Below, piece after piece: positions 12,339 to 24,150 of a stretch of 64,000 bases of DNA. The stretch spans positions 29,114,001 through 29,178,000 of the forward strand of contig NC_072895.1 in the NCBI RefSeq assembly GCF_027943255.1, read 5' to 3'. This DNA is from Anastrepha obliqua. Lineage: Eukaryota; Arthropoda; Insecta; Diptera; Tephritidae. How positions within the stretch are numbered: the stretch's first letter is position 1; each line of letters begins with the position of its first letter. The translations under genes were made by a program, and so were the position numbers. Below the pieces are notes generated by a model that did no database searches, was not told where the DNA came from, and worked only from the letters and a program-made list of their open reading frames with translations.

Positions 12339-12855
12339 CCCTTTGCCGCATATGAGCCCACATATGGTATGGCAGTTTTGCTTTAATTTTATTTTCAAAT
12401 TAAGTTTTAAAAAATAATCCAAACTGTTTTAGTACATCAAATAAATATTTAGCAAATATAAAACGCAAAAAAATTTTCTATGCTTTTATGACACTTTTGT
12501 GCAAGGGGGTGAAAAAGCAGAATTGAAGGGTTGTGAGAGATCAGCGAGTGATTCATTTTCAAAAAATCGATAACAGTGTAAAAGTTATTACTTTTTGAAT
12601 ATTTGAATGGAGTCGATATACTCATCATGGATAATAATTATTCTGCTTTCCAACTGTTTTCTATACTTTGCAACAAGTTTTTATTTATGGTTCCGTAAAA
12701 AAAAAATATATATGTATATACATATATATAAACTCTTTCAGTATTTTTCTTTTAATTTAAAATTATTGATAATTAAAAAAAGTATTTCCATCGTGAAACA
12801 GATCAATTTTTTCGACGCTTTATTCATTCATGCAGGTGAGCCGTAAAGTTTTGCT
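12339..12855. mobile_element. TTAA-flanked small element, copy 1
   Basis: The left end is TTAA plus CCCTTTGCCGCATATGAG at 12335-12356. The body (TGACACTTTTGTGCAAGGGG at about 12490) matches, in reverse, the element at 21016-21486, including the far end with TGCATGAAT...AATAAAGCG. The right boundary is approximate (about 12838-12860) because that end has diverged. It is probably a piggyBac-type non-autonomous element. Confidence 0.6.
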
Positions 12856-13439
12856 CTCATGTGTACTTTTCTTTGACAAAGTGGCGCTTGTTTTATGTTC
12901 TTGGGCGTTTTTATGTATTTTTTAAATATCATGCCAATTTTTCCCCTTAATTTTCATTAAGCAATTGACGCTGGAAATTGTTGGTTTTATGGTAGCAAAA
13001 ATTTGAGGAGTAGCAGTTATAGAGGCGTTTAGCTAAAGGTTCCTCCTCCTGGAGAATATAAGAATTATTATTACTAATATCGCCGGTGGTCAAAAATTCG
13101 AACAATAACAATTCTCACTGTAAGTAATAGGTTTCAATTAAACTATAAAATTTCAAATAAACTATCAACCCTAATGACTTTCTTGGCAAATACCAAAGTG
13201 TGAGAGTGCTTGTTTGGGATCCCTGAGCTGAAAACTTTCCCTTTCCTACTTTAACTGGTTCTAGAGATATATTGGTTCTCACATTTTGATCTACATGTCA
13301 GATGTCACGGCCCTTATGTATCGTGGTTAACTTTTCAGCACTAAAGGAAGTTTATTTCTTCAAATCGGACGAGCGATACACTTAAAACAGAAATTAAAGT
13401 ATTTATATTTTATTTAATGATAGTGTTTTTACAAATGAT
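12856..13439. other. Intronic sequence, nothing recognised
   Basis: No coding signal or repeat end recognised. It merges into the degenerate tandem array from about 13440. Confidence 0.4.
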
Positions 13440-13818
13440 ACAAAACAAAAAAAAAGAATTTGCCTAAAACTAACACACAAAAATTTATAAAAATTTCGCT
13501 AACATTAAAAAAATAAATTTTATAGAAATTTCCCTAACCAAAAAAACAAAATTTATAAAAAAATGTCTATCATTAAAAAAAACTCCTTAAAATTAAAAAA
13601 AAATTTACACAAATTTCTCTAAATTTAAAGACAAATTTTATAAAAATTTCCCTAATATTAAAAAAAAAAATTTTATAAAAATTTCCCTAAAATTAAAAAA
13701 AAAATTTATAAAAATTTCCCTAAATTTAAAAACAAAATTTATAAAATTGTCCCTAAAAGTACAAAAAAAATGTATAAGAATTACCCTAAAATAAAAAAAA
13801 AAATTTATATAAGTTTCC
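13440..13818. repeat. Degenerate tandem repeat, left part
   Basis: About ten imperfect units of 35-40 bp built on AAATTTATAAAAATTTCCCT followed by an AAATTAAAAA run. The same units resume at 15817, so a single array was split by the piggyBac insertion. The minus-strand frame here (FFFNFREIFINFF) is a repeat artefact. Confidence 0.8.
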
Positions 13819-13822
13819 TTAA

Positions 13823-15812
13823 CCCATCTTCGGCCGCTACAAGAATTCGACATAATTTTTCCATTTCCTTTTTAGTCAGGTGCTTATAAGACCATAATCA
13901 AGAAAAATTAAAAAAAAAAATTCTGACCATCGGTGTCTTAGATATGGGCTGGTCGAAAAATCGACCACTGGCCAAAAACCGTCAAATATATTAAAAAAAA
14001 ATGCAACATTTATTTCATTTCATTTTTTTTCATTTCATTTCATTTATTGCCCAAAATCATTTTAACATAGGAGTTTACAAGTTCACACGAAGTCAATTTA
14101 TTTCATTTTATTTCAAACACAAATATTTTTTTGTTGTTTTATTGATAGAAAAGTCAGCTTAAAAATTTTTATGATAATCATCAAAACATTTAGTATGTAA
14201 AGGAATATTGCATTTTTTGCAAGTAAAAATAGTATGTGTCTTGCAAAATTTACACCGCCAAAATTTGTTTTCAATGCTTCTCATGACGGCGTGTACCTTT
14301 TCATTGATCCGAGGAAGGTTCGATGGACCTTCATCTCCATGTTCGTTTTCATACTCGTCCTCGTCCTTGTCGTAATTCAATAATTCTGTTGTGACTTTAT
14401 TCTATAACTTGCCACCGCATTGTCATGGGGATCCACACCACCCATGTCATGGATTATACTCTTGAATAGCTTTTGGCTGCGGGATAGTGATAGTTTGTTT
14501 TTTCTTCCGACAATATCTTTTAGTGCTAATAATTGGATTGACTGTGGAGTTATTAGTTATAATATTGACTACAGCATTATCATTCCACCGAACAGTAAAT
14601 ATTTCTTGCTGATGATCAAGTAGTTGGTCAAATGTTCCTCATATTTCTTTTTTTAAATTTCTCAAAGGAGAATTGCCCATTCTATTTTCGCGTATAGTAC
14701 CAGTTGCAAAAAATCGACGTTCGTTCAGAGGGCACATTAGATGGTATGAAGAGAGAAAAATTATCAAAGAAAATGATGTGGCACTCAGGGTCAGATACGT
14801 TGGCAAGCAAGTCTAAGACTGTTTGTGCGCCTGATGTGGCGTGATGTTAATTGGAGCATAGTGTTGGTTTGCATACTCATTTGTGAAAGTGGTAACATTT
14901 GTGATCAAAAAACAATGTAAAGAGATCATAGGGGGATTTTGAGCCTACAAAATAGTGCAATTATATATACGTATACAAAAAGGATTGATTGCTTACCAAT
15001 TTCAGAAAACATTTCTTCCAATTTGATTGCTTCCACATTTATTGCGGTCCTTGTGTATTGAAAATCTCTGGGTTTTCCCCATATGGGACGGGCAAAATCC
15101 GATTTACTCAAGCGAAAAACTCTAGAACTAAAAATCTTAGCAGAATGCCAACATTCCACCGCTGCATCCCTTTTAGGATAGTTCCACCCTAGTTCGATAT
15201 TAGACGAATGAGAACTAGTTCGATTTGTAGGTATTTTCTAATAGTCCCGTACCATCCAATATAGGACAGGTTCGATTTTGGAGGTAAGGTACTAGTGCTG
15301 AACTAGAATTTTGGTTCACTAGTAGTGATTTTCCCTGCAGGGGTAGTACCTTTCCTATACCACAAAGATAATCACTTCCATCTCTTCCAATAAGAAAAAA
15401 ATATTGCTAGATTTTGTTCTATCCTACATGACAGTTCCTGGCCAGCGGTCGATTTCTCGACCACTAAAGTTTACGTCCATGAAACAGTAAAAATTATTGC
15501 AATATCGATATGTTACTTTTTTGATTCTCTTAATTTCATCATTTCTCTTCACAATAAATTGGTAACAATTATTTGTTTTTTTGTTTTTCATTATTTTTTC
15601 ATCTGCACAAAAAAGACGTAAAAATAGTGATAATTTCATTCTTTTACAAAAATCTGTCCTGAACCTTTTTTTCTTAAAAAATTATGCTCTGGAAATTAAC
15701 TAAATTCCAAATTTAAAACTTGTGAAAACTGATCAATAAATTTACATTTAGTTTCTGAGATATTGGAGTCCGAAGTTGGTGGTCGAAAAATCGACCAGCT
15801 GCCGAAAATGGG
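13823..15812 (-). mobile_element. piggyBac-like transposon, decayed
   Basis: TTAA duplications at 13819-13822 and 15813-15816 flank terminal repeats CCCATCTTCGGCCGCT and (other strand) CCCATTTTCGGCAGCT. Near both ends lies a subterminal hairpin GGTCGAAAAATCGACC (about 13953 and 15781). The minus strand carries transposase remnants: a block with FFDNFFS and IPSNVPSER near 14690-14800 and a C-terminal cysteine finger at 14159-14380. The insertion interrupts a tandem array that continues on both sides. The catalytic core is not intact. Confidence 0.88.
14159..14380 (-). pseudogene. piggyBac transposase C-terminal zinc-finger remnant
   Basis: This short minus-strand frame has an acidic start (DKDEDEYENEHGDE) and then CKFCKTHTIFTCKKCNIPLH followed by TKCFDDYH. 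The pattern is C-x2-C, C-x2-C, PLH, C, H. It matches the cysteine-rich RING/PHD-like domain that ends piggyBac-family transposases (family pattern CxxC...CxxCxxPLC...CFxxYH). One Cys is replaced by His (PLH). It lies inside the TTAA-flanked element and ends as expected near its left terminus. Confidence 0.8.
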
Positions 15813-15816
15813 TTAA

Positions 15817-15960
15817 AATCAAAAAAAAAAATTTAGAAAAACTTCCCTAAATTTAAAAACAAAATTTATAAAAATGTCCTTAATTTAAAAAAAATCCCCG
15901 AAAATAACAAAAAAAATGTATAAAAAACTCCCTAAAATTTAAGAAAAAAATTCATTTACT
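15817..15960. repeat. Degenerate tandem repeat, right part
   Basis: It continues the 35-40 bp AAATTTATAAAAA/CCCTAAA units seen at 13440-13818, directly after the TTAA of the piggyBac element. Confidence 0.75.
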
Positions 15961-17949
15961 CTACCCAATTTATTTAAATAACCAAAGAAATTGCTAAAGT
16001 TTCTTAACTGTTTCATGTCCATTGAAAAACAATTTTGGTGTTTTTGCTAATAAATATTTTAATCAATTAATTGATGAGAGAAGTGAGATGAGATGAGACA
16101 GATGATCTGCTTGGAATACATAAGTGTATGTATGTGTGCCCATATCTGTAAGACTTTAAAATTAGCTTTCCAAACTTAATTGCCAAAAGTCTTTTCCGGC
16201 AACTTGATGTTGGCGATACAAATTTATTTAAACAAAATACACAAATATTTACATTAATTCAGGTGTTTATTGACTTATTTTCGGGGGTTAAATTAAAGCC
16301 AACACAAAGCAAAAATGTGAACAAAAATAGTAGGTATTCGAAAAAATTTGCAATTTATTCGCAAACGTGGAAACAAATAAATGAATATTACAATTATTTC
16401 GTTTGTACTAACGAATTTTAATTTAAATATTCAAACTAAAATAAATTTGGTTTCAATACTCAAAGTATTTAAATTTTAAAATTATTGTAATTATTAGCAT
16501 TCTTTCTTCGCTTCTCTAAAGTGAGACCACTTTGTACTAAATTTATGTCCTACAGAGCGTATGCGTAATTTTACTATGTGGAGCAGGCACTGCTGTTGCA
16601 ACTTCGTTTAATTTTTCGCTTACACACTCACACAAAGACTCGTGTGGATCAGTGTTAAGATAGGTAAATATGAATAAATAAGGAAGATAAATTTGAATAC
16701 TTGTTTTTGTATTGAAAGTACAACGCAATTTTGAGTTTGCATTTATACTAAGTAGCAGTGCTGCATGCAGGGGCGCTATGAGGGCTAAAGTTCATCTAAT
16801 TCAATTGCTTTATAAAGTATTTTTTCTTACCGAGCTACTTTTACTGCCTTCGAATTCGATAATGTTTTCCACTGACTTCGAATTCAATAGTGATTATTTT
16901 AGATTCACCTACCACTAGAAAGAGTGAAGAGCTCTAAAATAGCCGAGTCGAAGCCATTTTAACTGTTGCTAAGACTTATGAAATTGATAATTTTAGAAGC
17001 AAAGAAATGGATTTAAATAATGAAATTCCAATGTGGATAGCTGGAAGAATGATATATTTTAAAAGTTTCACACGGCTACTCATTTGGATGCTCTGTAGCT
17101 CATGGATTCAGAACCGTATCATTCATTTTCCGCAAATGTTGTTGCGCTGTTGTAATTACTTGCAATTTTTCCCGTGCCAAAGTAAAAACAGCAACAAAAT
17201 CTATTATCCAACGCTTAAAGAATTATTGTACATTCATATATCCGAATATCGACTAAATAGTTAAGCGTTGGAGAAATTTAACAAAGAATTAGAAAATAAG
17301 TTTGCACAGCCTGCGAAAACTACTATAGCGCCTCAACATTTTGACAAGCTTTGACTATTTATTTATTTATTTTTTAATGTAAAATATTTTTTTGTAAAAG
17401 CACAGTTAATTATAAAACAAAGGCCATATTAATTCCAGCTACAAAATTTATGCAAGATTCACAAAAATTCGACAAATTTTAATCAGAATTTCAAAAAAAA
17501 AAAAATTAGGTACATTTTGGATACACATCCCATTAAATTTAAGTGCAATAAAGTGAAAGTCTGAAATGACTTAAAACTTTTATTGATTTTTGACTATTTT
17601 TTGCCCTGCTGGTTTGGTGTATTTTCTGCATTTTAAAACAGAAAACATTTGCTTTTGTTATATGGAGAGAATGCGCAATACCGTCTAGGAACAAAAAGAT
17701 CAAAATTATATTTCAAACTTGCACTTATTGCACTAAAATTTAATAAGCTCTAAAACTGCACTCTATTTTTAGAAATTGCAATTCATTACCATTGAAAAGT
17801 ATAAAGTTCGAAATTTACATTGACCTGGTTTTTGTTAGACACTAAGCTATACTTTGTAAAAAAAATAACGAACATAAAAAAATTAAGAAAAATAGTATAA
17901 ATATCAAAATTTTAAAGTGCTATAGTTTTTTTCGCGGGTTGTATATAAA
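15961..17949. other. Intronic sequence, nothing recognised
   Basis: About 2 kb of A+T-rich sequence. The frames at 16712-16918 and 17007-17264 are short, without domains or splice context. No repeats recognised. Confidence 0.4.
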
Positions 17950-18930
17950 TTTTTCCACTTACATTTTCGATACGACATTATTGTTATTATCGAGACGTGG
18001 TTGAACGGAAACTTCTTCAGCGAGGAGTGCTTTGACTCCTACATCTAAAATGTCTTTCGGAAGGATAGAGATGTCAATTTAACTGGTTATGCTAGATGAG
18101 AAGGGGTTCTAATCGCTTTGAAATGTAGCAATCACACTTCGGAGGTTGCACTTGAAAATAAGGATGCGCTGCTCGACCAACTTTGTGTGGTATTATATAT
18201 ATTCAATATATTTTTTTTTGTGCTTCGTATATTCCGCCTAACAGTAACTACAACCTCTGCACAGCCCATGTCGACAACATTCTTTTTTTTTTACTTTGTA
18301 TAAAGTAGGCGAGGACAATCTTTGTGTGCTGGGAGATTTTAACCTGTGTAATGCCAACTGGTCAAGCGCTTTATCGGAATCAGCTCTTATCGCTCATGAG
18401 CTTCTGGGTAGCTTCCTAAAATTTAATATTCTATCGATTTGTGGATATAACCTTTTAAAAAGGATACTCGAACAGCACGAAAAAAGTCCAGACCCGGGTG
18501 CAAAACCGAAGGTTTTAAAAAAGATGTCTGACGTAGGATGGGAAGTGAAAGCGTACATTTTTCCATACATACTCACATTTCTAAGTGTTTGAAGATTTTA
18601 AGAACTACTGTGGCAAACGCTTGTAAAGTGGAAGCTTTTTTGAATGCATCATCCAGTACAAATTGATTTTTGCTGTCAAGAGCATGGTGCGTCCGGAGCA
18701 GCATGGCTTCTTTCCGGGCCGCTCAACAGTGTCTAACATCGTATCACTTATCATAGTGAACTGAAAGACTTGGGTGTAATATTTGATTCGAAACTTACTT
18801 TTGCTAGTCATATAAATTTTATTACTACAAAATCTTTCGCAATGCTTGCTTTTGTTAGGCGTCATAGCTCTAATTTCTCCGACCCTTATACGTTAAAGCT
18901 TTTGTATATGGTATTTGTACGTTTCAAACG
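17950..18930 (+). mobile_element. Jockey/CR1-like LINE, internally deleted relic
   Basis: Plus-strand pieces of a non-LTR element appear in order. An endonuclease domain has IETWLNGNFFSEECFDSYI near 17985-18050, a GDFN motif (VLGDFNLCNANW) at about 18326-18362 and LLKRILEQHEKSPDPG to 18500. A reverse-transcriptase block follows with VRPEQHGFFPGRSTVSN at about 18690-18740. Finally a thumb block has LGVIFDSKLTFASHINF at about 18770-18820. Most of the RT palm is deleted and stops are frequent. Segments of the same family lie inverted at 21880-22930 and 26015-26205. Confidence 0.8.
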
Positions 18931-19033
18931 AAAAAACTGTTTCTTCACTTCTTCACCATATCGCAAAGGAAATAATCCAAAGACGTCACATCGCATGGAC
19001 GCGGAGTTAAACCACTTGCCACTCGGGGTTTTT

Positions 19034-19506
19034 GGCGTGATAACGTCTTATAATTCGATTTAGCCGGCTGCACGCACGAAAAAATGTGTCGTTACCTTGC
19101 TCACTAGTGTTACCTTGCTCATTTGTCGTTACCTTGCTTATTTGTAGTTACCTTGCTCATTTGTCGTTACCTTGCTCATTGCCGTTACCTTGAATGAACT
19201 GCAAGCGAAAGCGCGGAACGAACAAAGCAAACGAACGGCAACGTTCGACATCTTGCTCTCTCCTACTTAAGTGAGCGTATATGTGTATGTATATGCGCAT
19301 ATGTACATATATAAATTCACGTATTTGTATTTGCATATGCCTTCTTATTGATTATTATTAATTTGATTTACTTGAAGAATTTAAAATAAAACCAAGTTTG
19401 TTAATAATACCTGTTGTTTTAATGTTATTATAATTTTTTGACGTAATAACGTCTTATAATTCTATGTAGCCGGCTGCACGCATCAAAAACTGCGTCGTTA
19501 CCTTGC
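19034..19506. repeat. Long direct repeat pair with GTTACCTTGCTCATT units
   Basis: A block of about 65 bp (GATAACGTCTTATAATTC ... TAGCCGGCTGCACGCA ... CGTTACCTTGCT) occurs at 19036-19110 and again at 19442-19506, about 406 bp apart. Between them a 20-22 bp unit, GTTACCTTGCTCATTTGTC, repeats about six times (19090-19195). The pair could be ends of an unknown repeat. The second copy abuts the (ATGTT)n array. Confidence 0.7.
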
Positions 19507-19515
19507 TTGAACAGC

Positions 19516-20488
19516 ATGTTATGTTATGTTATGATATGTTATGTTATGTTATGTTATGTTATGTTATGTTATGTTATGTTATGTTATGTTATGTTATGTT
19601 ATGTTATGTTATGTTATGTTATGTTATGTTATGTTATGTTATGTTATGTTATGTTATGTTATGTTATGTTATGTTATGTTATGTTATGTTATGTTATGTT
19701 ATGTTATGTTATGTTATGTTATGTTATGTTATGTTATGTTATGTTATGTTATGTTATGTTATGTTATGTTATGTTATGTTATGTTATGTTATGTTATGTT
19801 ATGTTATGTTATGTTATGTTATGTTATGTTATGTTATGTTATGTTATGTTATGTTATGTTATGTTATGTTATGTTATGTTATGTTATGTTATGTTATGTT
19901 ATGTTATGTTATGTTATGTTATGTTATGTTATGTTATGTTATGTTATGTTATGTTATGTTATGTTATGTTATGTTATGTTATGTTATGTTATGTTATGTT
20001 ATGTTATGTTATGTTATGTTATGTTATGTTATGTTATGTTATGTTATGTTATGTTATGTTATGTTATGTTATGTTATGTTATGTTATGTTATGTTATGTT
20101 ATGTTATGTTATGTTATGTTATGTTATGTTATGTTATGTTATGTTATGTTATGTTATGTTATGTTATGTTATGTTATGTTATGTTATGTTATGTTATGTT
20201 ATGTTATGTTATGTTATGTTATGTTATGTTATGTTATGTTATGTTATGTTATGTTATGTTATGTTATGTTATGTTATGTTATGTTATGTTATGTTATGTT
20301 ATGTTATGTTATGTTATGTTATGTTATGTTATGTTATGTTATGTTATGTTATGTTATGTTATGTTATGTTATGTTATGTTATGTTATGTTATGTTATGTT
20401 ATGTTATGTTATGTTATGTTATGTTATGTTATGTTATGTTATGTTATGTTATGTTATGTTATGTTATGTTATGTTATGTTATGTTATG
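19516..20488 (+). repeat. (ATGTT)n pentanucleotide array, about 195 copies
   Basis: About 970 bp of nearly perfect ATGTT repeats, with one ATGAT unit near 19530 and one GCTATG change at the right end. Because 5 is not a multiple of 3, each forward frame reads the same Met-Leu-Cys-Tyr-Val repeat with no stop. The long forward reading frames here are therefore artefacts. True copy number in the genome may differ from the assembly. Confidence 0.97.
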
Positions 20489-21011
20489 CTATGTTAATGT
20501 TACCTCATTCTCTATATCCATACAAAATATCTATCAAACAAATAAAATTAAAATTTTCTTTTGAAAAATGCAACCATTCAATCAGTATTTTCTTATGACG
20601 TTGTCACGTTAAACTATCGTCAGTAAACCGACTTTACAGACAACCTCTTTTTAACAAAAATGTAAGCAAAAACCTCAGGCATTATAATTTTGTATTTAAA
20701 AAGCTTAAATTATTTAAAAATAAAAATAATTAAAAATAGAAAAAATTGTTTTATTATTTTAATTTTACATAAATAAAATAAGTAATAAAAATTATTAAGC
20801 AGGATTTTTCATGCGTTTTATAAAATATAACAAAAAAAATCATATGCAGAAGCCGGTGCAAATAACAACAGGCGATTGATAAGTGTCGTGTGGGAGTGTC
20901 ATGTGTTGTATGTAATACAAAATGTCGAAAACTGCGCGCAGCACTCGGGATGGTGCGTTACAGTATGGCCACCGCACGCGAGCGGAACGTTCGTTCAAAA
21001 TCGTTAAGTGG
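20489..21011. other. Intronic sequence, nothing recognised
   Basis: A+T-rich sequence followed by a more G+C-rich patch (about 20930-21000) with no reading frame or known repeat. Confidence 0.4.
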
Positions 21012-21015
21012 TTAA

Positions 21016-21486
21016 CGCTTTACTGCATGAATTAATAAAGCGTTGAAAAAAAATTATCCCACGTTTCACCCATAGCTTTATTTAATTATCAATAAGACAG
21101 TATTAAAAGGAAAATAAAGAAAAAGTTTCATATTTTTCACCAGAACCATAAATAAAAACCAGTTGTAATATATAGAAAACAGTTGAAAATCGGAAAAATT
21201 ATGATCCATCGAGAAACATGAGTAACCGACTCCATGAAAATATTTTGTCAAAAAGTGCTAACGTTTTACTCTGTCATCGTTTTTTGAAAATGAATCAATT
21301 CTGCTTTTTCACCCCTTTGCACAAAAGTGTCATAAAATCATGGACAATTTTTTTGCGTTTTATGATTGCTAAATATTTATATATTTGATGGATTAAAATA
21401 ATTTGAATTCCTTCATAATACTTAATTTGGAAATAAAGTTGAATCAGAACTGCAATACCATACATGGGCCCATATGCGATAAAGGG
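21016..21486. mobile_element. TTAA-flanked small element, copy 2 (inverted to 12339)
   Basis: TTAA at 21012-21015 and a mutated TTGA at 21487-21490 flank ends CGCTTTACTGCATGA and (other strand) CCCTTTATCGCATATGGG. The body matches 12339-12855 in reverse orientation. It has no coding capacity. The ends resemble piggyBac-type termini. Confidence 0.65.
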
Positions 21487-21689
21487 TTGATGATTGCACA
21501 ACCCATAAATTGCACTATCTAGTGAGTTTTAATGTTTTACTGGCTTACTGTTTTCAATAATGGCTTATGGATAATCATCATATTTTTCAAAATTTAAAAA
21601 GTATGAGCGATTCGCAAATTATATAACTCCAGCTTGGCCCTATTCATGTTGAATTGCCAGGCCAGACTAATCCAATGCGAATCTATTAA

Positions 21690-21856
21690 AGGTAGTATCG
21701 GTAAATCAGCTGATTTTTTTTTTCTTTCGCCACATCTATGTGGCTGTCAGCCTAGAATGAAACAAGGCGAATTCATTCTTTGTTTCCCACTTTGCCAATA
21801 CTTTTATTTGACAGTCAAGCGTACACAACATTGTTCTTGCTCTAGTGCTACCACCT
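21690..21856. mobile_element. 167 bp TTAA-flanked MITE
   Basis: TTAA at 21686-21689 and at 21857-21860 enclose a non-coding element with short inverted ends AGGTAGTA and (other strand) AGGTGGTA. Size, target and lack of coding fit a piggyBac-type MITE. Confidence 0.55.
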
Positions 21857-21879
21857 TTAATGAATGCGTCTCGGACTAA

Positions 21880-22930
21880 TCGCAAAATAACTGAGAACTG
21901 CCAAATAGGTTGCCAGGGAAACGAGTGTTGTCAATCTGAGAATCGGGAAAGTTATTGTTTTTTCAAAAGTCTCATCGATTCTTCCGGTCCCAAAAATTAT
22001 GTTGTCTACCTTTGTTAACGCCAACAGAAATTCTGGTGAAGCAAACTTTAGCAGTTCATAAGGTATTCTATATTCTCCCGGCGCTTTATTTCTTTTAGCA
22101 TTTTCGATGGTTTTTCCGACTTCCGTGAAAGTTATATTCATCTTTACATAGCGCAGCTGCGTAAAAAATATCTCAATTAATTCCGATTTGGAAATGGTTT
22201 TTAAAATCCATCGCTGTAATATCTGTACCAACTTGAAATGAAGTTCCTCTTATATCCTTCGCTAAACTCCTCCATTCCCTTGCAGTTTTGTTGATTCGTT
22301 TTTCAATTTTTTATAATAATCTTTCATTCCTTTTCATATTTTTGTTCTTGTTTTGTCATATTTTTGTTTATTGTCAGCCCTGTTAGATTTTCTGAAGGCA
22401 TTCAGATATTTGAAGGATGGCCAGCACTCCCCAGCATTTAAACATTGGAAATTGAACCATGCATTTTTAAGAGTGATTTAAATATTTTTGGCAGGTGGCA
22501 GGTGGCACTGACATTTTTATTATGTTGACAAGTTTTATACACATCCATTATATCTCCTCCATTTTTAAACTTATTCAAATCCTGGTTTAGGTTTAGTTGG
22601 TACTTTGACGTATCTTTTTCTTTAAGCCTTACCTTCGGCAATAAGTTGTTACAATACTTTCCGTTTAGCGCCATATTAATTTTTAATATTAATTTAACCC
22701 CCCTTGTTTTAAAACTTTCGGTTTTGCACCCGGGTCTGACCTTTTTTTCGTCCTATTCGATTATTCTTTTTTAAAGTTTCTATCCATAAATCGATAGAAA
22801 ATTAAATTTTAGGAAGCTACCTGGCAGCACAAGGCGTTAGTTATAATAGAAATATGTTCAATTCACGTCTAAAGCCAAAAGAGTCTGGCCACATACGGGT
22901 GCCCAACGGAGGGTTAATTGGCATATGGTT
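21880..22930 (-). mobile_element. Jockey/CR1-like LINE fragment, same family as 17950
   Basis: The minus strand encodes an RT block with KRNKAPGEYRIPYELLKFAS (family pattern NKAPGxDGIPxE) at about 22040-22110 and FEKTITFPI at about 21950-21980. Further upstream on that strand, the endonuclease-linker segment with the CCCGGGTCTG signature lies at about 22720-22740, as at 18490 and 26025. Stops and frameshifts interrupt it. Confidence 0.75.
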
Positions 22931-23299
22931 GGACCATACTTTTAAGTCAATTTCGAACTTTCAATGTATTTCAAACCTTTTTGGGAAACTACATATAAAT
23001 CGTTTACAGAGTTACCAACTGCGCTTATGAATGTAAAATTGCCTTCCTTATCACCAGTTGTTCTGCAAGCAATATTACTAGACCGAAGTCCTTACAGAAA
23101 TCCATAAAATCTTTGCCTTTATTATTAAATACCGCGTCTCATGAGCTGCTATTTTCCAGTATCTGCTGGGAATGTAGCTGCGCACATGCCTTCGACTTTT
23201 TGTTGTATATTTCCAACTCTGACACTTAGGTCTTCCATAAGAAGCGAAGTTTTCGCTGGGTTTTCCTTGAAAAATTCATTTGCCACTTCAATTTTTTCA

Positions 23300-24150
23300 T
23301 GTCAAGCTGCTCCTCTTATATTTTTTATATACCCCGTTCCCTCCTCTCGGGAGCATAGGGCCTCGACAAGATTCTTCCATAGTACACGGTTCTGAGCTGT
23401 TGTTTTTGCGCCGTCCTATGTGATATCGGCGTCTGTTAGCTCGCGCAACAACAACCCTCGCCAAGTGATCTTTGGCCGACCGCAACCTCTGCTCACTTGC
23501 GTGTTCCAGTCCAGTGCCATTCTCGCGATCCTATCTGGTGGTTTTCTAAGCGCGTTACCTATCCATCGGCACTTTCTGCGTTTGATTTGCCATACGATGG
23601 GCTCTTCATTCGTTGATCTCTACAGCGCGTCGTTACTGATGTTGTTCGGGCAGAATATTCTACAGATGATGCGGAGTCATTTGTTGACGAAGAGATCAGC
23701 CATGCTTCCTTCCGTACAACCAAAATAACTTCACACATGATCTGTATATTCGCGGTTTAGTGCGTCCGGAGATTCGCGAACTCGTTCATACTGTATGCAA
23801 CGCCGTCCTTACTTTGTTTAGCCTGCAGTTGACATTTTCATCTGCTCCGCCGTCTGTCGTGATAGTGCAGCCGAGGTAGCAGAAGCTATAGACTATTTCC
23901 ACCGGGCAACCGGTTGGCTGACTCTCAAAGTCTTTGTCTTAATGGTGTTAACTTCCAGTACGACAGAGCGTGTCAGCGTGATTAGCCTGGCCGTCTTCGC
24001 TTGCAGGTCAGTGAGTTTGTGAGGGAGTAAGCAGATGTTATCGGCGAAGTCTAGGTTCTCGAGATATCTGGTGAAACTGCTGCTCCTTATTCTCTTATAT
24101 ATATTTTTTCCTTGTTCACTCCTCTCGGGAGCATTGGGCCTCGACAAGAC
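23300..24150 (-). mobile_element. Non-LTR retrotransposon fragment with a damaged RT catalytic box
   Basis: The minus-strand RT segment has LENLDFADNICLLPHKLTDL at about 24010-24065. The catalytic FADD box is FADN here. The segment then continues with LQAKTARLITLTRSVVLEVN. Nearer the 3' end are RRKCRWIGNALRKPPDRIAR (about 23525-23590) and AQNRVLWKNLVEALCSREE (about 23340-23400), a tail typical of these elements. A second copy of the 3' end (CTCTCGGGAGCATTGGGCCT) lies at about 24120-24145, so two truncated insertions may be joined. Confidence 0.7.

Noticed and set aside
13638..13853. Phe/Asn-rich minus-strand frame
   Set aside because: It is a by-product of the tandem array and runs into the piggyBac end.
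19090..19195. CRISPR-like short repeats
   Set aside because: The units are directly tandem without unique spacers of constant length, in a eukaryotic intron.
19503..20598. Three forward frames of over 300 codons (Met-Leu-Cys-Tyr-Val repeats)
   Set aside because: They are produced by the (ATGTT)n array, which reads identically in all three frames.
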